Part shown: in pieces, positions 60,394 through 64,000 of the stretch
Layout of the letters: every line of letters starts with the position of its first letter
Numbering within the stretch: position 1 is the first letter of the stretch
Origin: Alterisphingorhabdus sp038748365
GTDB taxonomy: Bacteria; Pseudomonadota; Alphaproteobacteria; Sphingomonadales; Sphingomonadaceae
NCBI GenBank assembly: GCA_038748365.1
Contig: JBCDIZ010000001.1
Location: 372,001 to 436,000, forward strand
Length of the DNA: 64,000 nt
Direction: 5' to 3'
The notes under the pieces: generated by a model
Seen by the model: the letters and a program-made list of their open reading frames with translations, nothing else
Databases searched by the model: none
What the model was told of the DNA's origin: nothing
Program-made: the position numbers and the translations under genes

Positions 60394-62943
60394 TTACTTT
60401 CCGGCTTTGGCCTTTTTCTTCGCCGTAGTCTTCTTGCCAGCAGCCTTCTTTTTCGGTGCCGCTTTCTTGCGTTTCTTCGCCGCTCCTTTCGCAGCACGCT
60501 CTGCAATCAGCGTCAGCGCTTCTTCCAGCGTCACTGCATCCTTATCCTTGTCGCGTGGAATAGTGGCATTGGTGGTACCGTCAGTAACATAGGGACCATA
60601 GCGGCCATCCATCACCTTGATCTCAGCCTCGGTTTCCGGGTTCTTCCCGAGCACCTTGAGCGGTTCCGCCTTGCCACGTCCACGACCGGGGCGGTTGGCG
60701 GCTTCCGCCAGCTTAACTACCGCGGCGTTCATGCCGGTCTCAAACACCTCTGCAGTCGACTGCAATTTGGCGTATTTGCCCTCATGCACCAGATAGGGTC
60801 CATAGCGACCGATACTGGCGGAAATATCCTTGCCCGTCTCAGGGTGCGGGCCCAGCACACGCGGCAAGGACAGCAGCTTCAGCGCCCAATCGAGATCAAT
60901 ATCCGCGCGCGGCAGGTCTTTGGGGATGGATGCCCGCTGAGGCTTTTCGCCCTCACCTGCTGGACGCTCGATATAAGGGCCAAAACGTCCGGTTTTAATG
61001 CTGATATCCTTGCCCGTCTCGGGATCCTGACCCAGCACCTGCGGCCCGGCATCCTCGCCATCATCCGCACCGCCCGGCTGCGCGAAGCGGCGGGTATATT
61101 TGCATTCAGGATAGTTGGAACAGGCGACAAAAGCGCCATAGCGGCCACCGCGCAGCGCCAGACTGCCATCGTCACAGGCAGGACATGTGCGCGGATCACT
61201 GCCATCTGTCTTTTTCGGGAAGAGATACGGCTCCAGGAAAACATCAAGCTCCTTGGTGATATCTGACGGTTTCTGCTCCATCACCTCATCGGTCTTTGGC
61301 TTGAAATCGCGCCAGAAATCGCTCAGCAGCTTCTGCCAATCCTCACGCCCGCCACTGACATCATCGAGCAGTTCTTCCAGATCAGCGGTAAAGTCATATT
61401 CGACATAACGGGTGAAGAAGCGCTCAAGAAATGCTATCAAAAGCCGCCCGCTTTCCTCTGCAAAGAAACGGTTTTTCTCGACACGGACATAGTTGCGATC
61501 CTTCAGCACCTGTAAGGTCGCGGCATAGGTGGACGGGCGACCAATGCCCTTTTCTTCCAGCGTTTTGACCAGACTGGCCTCACTATAACGCGGCGGTGGC
61601 TGGGTGAAATGCTGGGTGCTTTCTACCGACAGGCAAGTCGGGCAATCGCCTTTGCTCATCGGTGGGAGGATGCCCTCTTCCTCATCGCGCTTGTCGTCTG
61701 AGCCTTCTTCATAGAGCGTCAGAAAGCCGGGGAATTTCACCACCTGACCGGTGACACGCAGACCATGCTGGCCAGTGCCATCGAGCAGCGACACCGTGGT
61801 GCGCTCCAGCGATGCAGACGCCATCTGGCTTGCCAGCGCACGCTTGTAAATCAGGTCATAGAGCTTAGCATGGTCACCGCTACCAGCTTTGTCACGACTG
61901 AAATCGGTGGGGCGGATCGCCTCATGCGCCTCCTGTGCGTTCTTGGCCTTGCTGCTATAGTGGCGAGGTTTTTCGGGCAGATAGCCCCCTGAATAGCGCG
62001 ACGAAATGGCGCTGCGCGCAGCGGAGATGGCGCTGCCATCCATCTGCACGCCATCGGTCCGCATATAGGTGATCGCGCCATCCTCATAGAGACGCTGGGC
62101 GATACGCATGGTGTGGCTGGCGGCAAAGCCTAGCTTGCGCGCCGCTTCCTGCTGCAATGTCGAGGTGGTGAATGGCGGCGGCGGGTTGCGCCGCATCGGC
62201 TTGGTTTCGACACTTTCAACACGAAACGTACTGTCCTCGACGATCTTCTTCGCCGCGTCTGCCGCGCCCTTGTCACCGATAGAGAGCTTATCGAGCTTCT
62301 CGCCATTAAGTTGAACCAGACGCGCAGTGAATTGTTGCCCGCCTTGCTCCATCTCAGCCGCGATGGACCAGTATTCCTGCGGGACAAAGGCCTCAATCTC
62401 GCGCTCGCGCGTAACCACCAGTCGCAGCGCCACCGATTGCACCCGGCCTGCGGATTTCGCTCCCGGCAATTTGCGCCACAGCACCGGCGACAGAGTAAAG
62501 CCCACCAGATAATCCAGCGCGCGGCGGGCGCGATAGGCGTCGATTAGATCATCATCCAGCGCACGCGGACTCGCCATCGCATCCAGAACCGCTTTTTTGG
62601 TGATCGCGTTAAAGGTCACGCGATCCACGCTATCAGGCAGTGCCTTACGCTTCTTCAGAACCTCCAAAACGTGCCAGCTGATCGCCTCACCTTCACGGTC
62701 AGGGTCAGTCGCCAGAACAACGCGACTCGATTCTTTGGCGGCATCGGTAATCGCTTTAAGCTGCTTGGTCTTGTCGCCATAATTCTGCCAGGTCATGGCA
62801 AAACCGTCATCAGGATCAACCGAGCCATCCTTGGGTGGCAAGTCACGGACATGGCCATAGGATGCAAGAACGCGAAAGTCTCCGCCGAGATATTTTTCGA
62901 TAGTTTTGGCCTTGGCGGGGGATTCGACAATCACAAGCTGCAT
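60394..62943 (-). CDS. topA: DNA topoisomerase I
   Basis: An 849-residue type IA topoisomerase relaxing negative supercoils. It has the TOPRIM domain (ESPAKAKTIEKYLGGDF, LATDPDREGEAISWH), the catalytic tyrosine in ITYMRTDGVQM near residue 300, one C4 zinc finger (CPACDDGSL...CSNYPECKY), three GR(Y/F)GPY repeats and a lysine/alanine-rich tail (about the last 30 residues) that probably binds DNA. It follows dprA by 104 nt, a common pairing. Confidence 0.96.
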   Translation of the reverse strand: MQLVIVESPAKAKTIEKYLGGDFRVLASYGHVRDLPPKDGSVDPDDGFAMTWQNYGDKTKQLKAITDAAKESSRVVLATDPDREGEAISWHVLEVLKKRKALPDSVDRVTFNAITKKAVLDAMASPRALDDDLIDAYRARRALDYLVGFTLSPVLWRKLPGAKSAGRVQSVALRLVVTREREIEAFVPQEYWSIAAEMEQGGQQFTARLVQLNGEKLDKLSIGDKGAADAAKKIVEDSTFRVESVETKPMRRNPPPPFTTSTLQQEAARKLGFAASHTMRIAQRLYEDGAITYMRTDGVQMDGSAISAARSAISSRYSGGYLPEKPRHYSSKAKNAQEAHEAIRPTDFSRDKAGSGDHAKLYDLIYKRALASQMASASLERTTVSLLDGTGQHGLRVTGQVVKFPGFLTLYEEGSDDKRDEEEGILPPMSKGDCPTCLSVESTQHFTQPPPRYSEASLVKTLEEKGIGRPSTYAATLQVLKDRNYVRVEKNRFFAEESGRLLIAFLERFFTRYVEYDFTADLEELLDDVSGGREDWQKLLSDFWRDFKPKTDEVMEQKPSDITKELDVFLEPYLFPKKTDGSDPRTCPACDDGSLALRGGRYGAFVACSNYPECKYTRRFAQPGGADDGEDAGPQVLGQDPETGKDISIKTGRFGPYIERPAGEGEKPQRASIPKDLPRADIDLDWALKLLSLPRVLGPHPETGKDISASIGRYGPYLVHEGKYAKLQSTAEVFETGMNAAVVKLAEAANRPGRGRGKAEPLKVLGKNPETEAEIKVMDGRYGPYVTDGTTNATIPRDKDKDAVTLEEALTLIAERAAKGAAKKRKKAAPKKKAAGKKTTAKKKAKAGK

Positions 62944-63047
62944 AGGGTCCAGAGCCTTTCCATGAGCGATAATTTACGCCGTTAAGTGGGCGCGCCTATC
63001 GCTTTTGTCCAGTGGCGTCCAGTTTTTCGTGGTTCAGGATGGTGCGA

Positions 63048-64000
63048 TCAATCGCTCTCGGCACGCTGGACTTTGCCGCCGGCAAGGCGCGTTAATTGCC
63101 CGGTAATCTCCAGTTCGACCAACACCGCCTGCACCTGTTCCACGGCCATTTCGCTGAGCACGGCAAGGTCGTTGATGGTGATCGGGGCAAAGCTCAGATG
63201 CGCCGATATGCGGTCATGATCTGATGCGATTTCCTGTGGATCAATAGCAACGGGAGGTTCGACCTCCGCCGCCAGCATATTCGGTTCCAGCATCTCTTCC
63301 AATAGGCGTGGCTCAGCCTTGCTATATGCGTTTGCGCTTCTCTCTGGCGAGGCGAAATCACCGATATTGGACAGCGCCTCGCGAATATCCTCAACATTAC
63401 GCACCAGCGTCGCGCCTTCACGGATTAGGCCGTTGCAACCCTCGGAGCGTTTATCGAGCGGTGAGCCCGGAATAGCCAACACTTGGCGACCTTGCTCATT
63501 CGCCAGTCTGGCGGTGATCAGCGAACCTGAACGCGGTGCAGCTTCAACCACCAAGGTCGCATAGGAGAGGCCAGCAATGATCCGGTTGCGGAAAGGAAAG
63601 TGCCGCGCCAATGGCTCAGTACCCGGCGGATATTCGGTGATCAGCAGGCCATTTGCGGCAATAGTCCGCTGCAAATCAGCATTTTCCGGCGGATATTGCA
63701 GATCAATACCCGATGCGATCACGGCAATGGTCATCGCATCGGCGCGATGGCTGCCGTGTATCGCGCCCTGATGCGCCTGTGTATCGATGCCACGCGCCAG
63801 ACCGGAGACGGTAACAATACCTTCCCCTGCAAGCCCTGATGCCAGTTGAAAGGCCAGCTTTCGCGCAGCCGCAGAGCTGTTGCGTGCGCCCACCATGGCG
63901 AGGGTTGGACGGTTGGCCAGACTGGTATTTCCGGCAATAATCAGCACTGGTGGCGGGCTCTCCATATGGCTGAGCAGTGGCGGATAGTCCTCATCACCGC
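63048..64000 (-). CDS. dprA: DNA-processing protein DprA (partial, 5' end beyond the window)
   Basis: The minus-strand frame is open to the right edge, giving 316 residues of a DprA that loads RecA on incoming single-stranded DNA during transformation. The upstream GDEDYPPLLSHM segment before ATG 63965 is DprA-like, so that ATG is internal. The Rossmann-like core shows MVGARNSSAAARK, GLARGIDTQAHQGAI, ASGIDLQYPPENADL and SGSLITARLANEQGR; a winged-helix domain closes the protein. The first few dozen residues lie outside the window. Confidence 0.93.
   Translation of the reverse strand, partial: GDEDYPPLLSHMESPPPVLIIAGNTSLANRPTLAMVGARNSSAAARKLAFQLASGLAGEGIVTVSGLARGIDTQAHQGAIHGSHRADAMTIAVIASGIDLQYPPENADLQRTIAANGLLITEYPPGTEPLARHFPFRNRIIAGLSYATLVVEAAPRSGSLITARLANEQGRQVLAIPGSPLDKRSEGCNGLIREGATLVRNVEDIREALSNIGDFASPERSANAYSKAEPRLLEEMLEPNMLAAEVEPPVAIDPQEIASDHDRISAHLSFAPITINDLAVLSEMAVEQVQAVLVELEITGQLTRLAGGKVQRAESD

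Noticed and set aside
63048..63965. ATG 63965 as the start of dprA
   Set aside because: The frame continues upstream with GDEDYPPLL, a typical DprA segment, up to the window edge, so the gene is truncated.

Overview
This 64-kb window is chromosomal DNA from an alphaproteobacterium, most likely a sphingomonad (Sphingopyxis/Sphingorhabdus-like). The pointers are the order dusB-ntrB-ntrC-ntrY-ntrX-hfq-hflX, an Hfq protein made of two fused Hfq domains, a fused IspDF enzyme, and the block mltB-rlpA-dac-tmk-holB-metG-tatD. I could not run a database search, so the genus is inferred. No phage, insertion sequence, rRNA operon or CRISPR array was seen. The genes look intact; the PNPOx-family gene at the left edge and dprA at the right edge are cut by the window.

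Layout. 1-6.8 kb: partial PNPOx-like gene, putP, then lipA-ratA, converging on pncC-(secreted protein)-ispDF, then dusB. 6.7-15.0 kb: two sensor/regulator pairs of the nitrogen/redox type (NtrBC, NtrYX), followed by a separately promoted hfq-hflX pair. 15.0-24.3 kb: mazG, then a long minus-strand run for cell-wall remodelling (mltB, rlpA, dac) and housekeeping (tmk, holB, metG, tatD, an MBL hydrolase). 24.4-28.6 kb: a tRNA-Ser(UGA), two convergent alpha/beta hydrolases, an AhpD-like protein, a small secreted protein and an amino-acid permease. 28.6-33 kb: lpd and pdhC of the pyruvate dehydrogenase complex with a DUF559 gene and palindromic repeats between them, then a universal stress protein and a peroxiredoxin. 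33-39.8 kb: rnr, an archaeal/eukaryal-type proS, divergent phaR and a PhaC-like gene, alr. 39.8-53.7 kb: a minus-strand block centred on propionyl-CoA to succinyl-CoA conversion (pccB, mce, scpA, pccA) with biotin synthase, a methionine-synthesis enzyme, an MHS transporter, and several small uncharacterised genes. 53.8-64 kb: a DFR-like reductase, gor, pgi, then lepB-rnc-era on the plus strand, topA and dprA.

How the parts connect. LipA makes the lipoyl cofactor used by PdhC, whose dihydrolipoyl groups are reoxidised by Lpd. BioB makes the biotin carried by PccA. PccAB, Mce and ScpA together turn propionyl-CoA into succinyl-CoA. MltB, RlpA and the D,D-carboxypeptidase act on peptidoglycan. 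LepB, RNase III and Era are coupled by 4-nt overlaps. PhaR and the PhaC-like protein suggest polyhydroxyalkanoate metabolism.

Most interesting points: a ribbon-helix-helix gene plus a coiled-coil gene placed directly upstream of and coupled to mce, with three copies of an 8-nt repeat overlying their apparent promoter; the asymmetric double Hfq; an NtrX without the sigma-54 contact motif; a DUF559 gene bracketed by near-identical palindromes inside the pdhC-lpd junction; and three or four families of intergenic inverted repeats.
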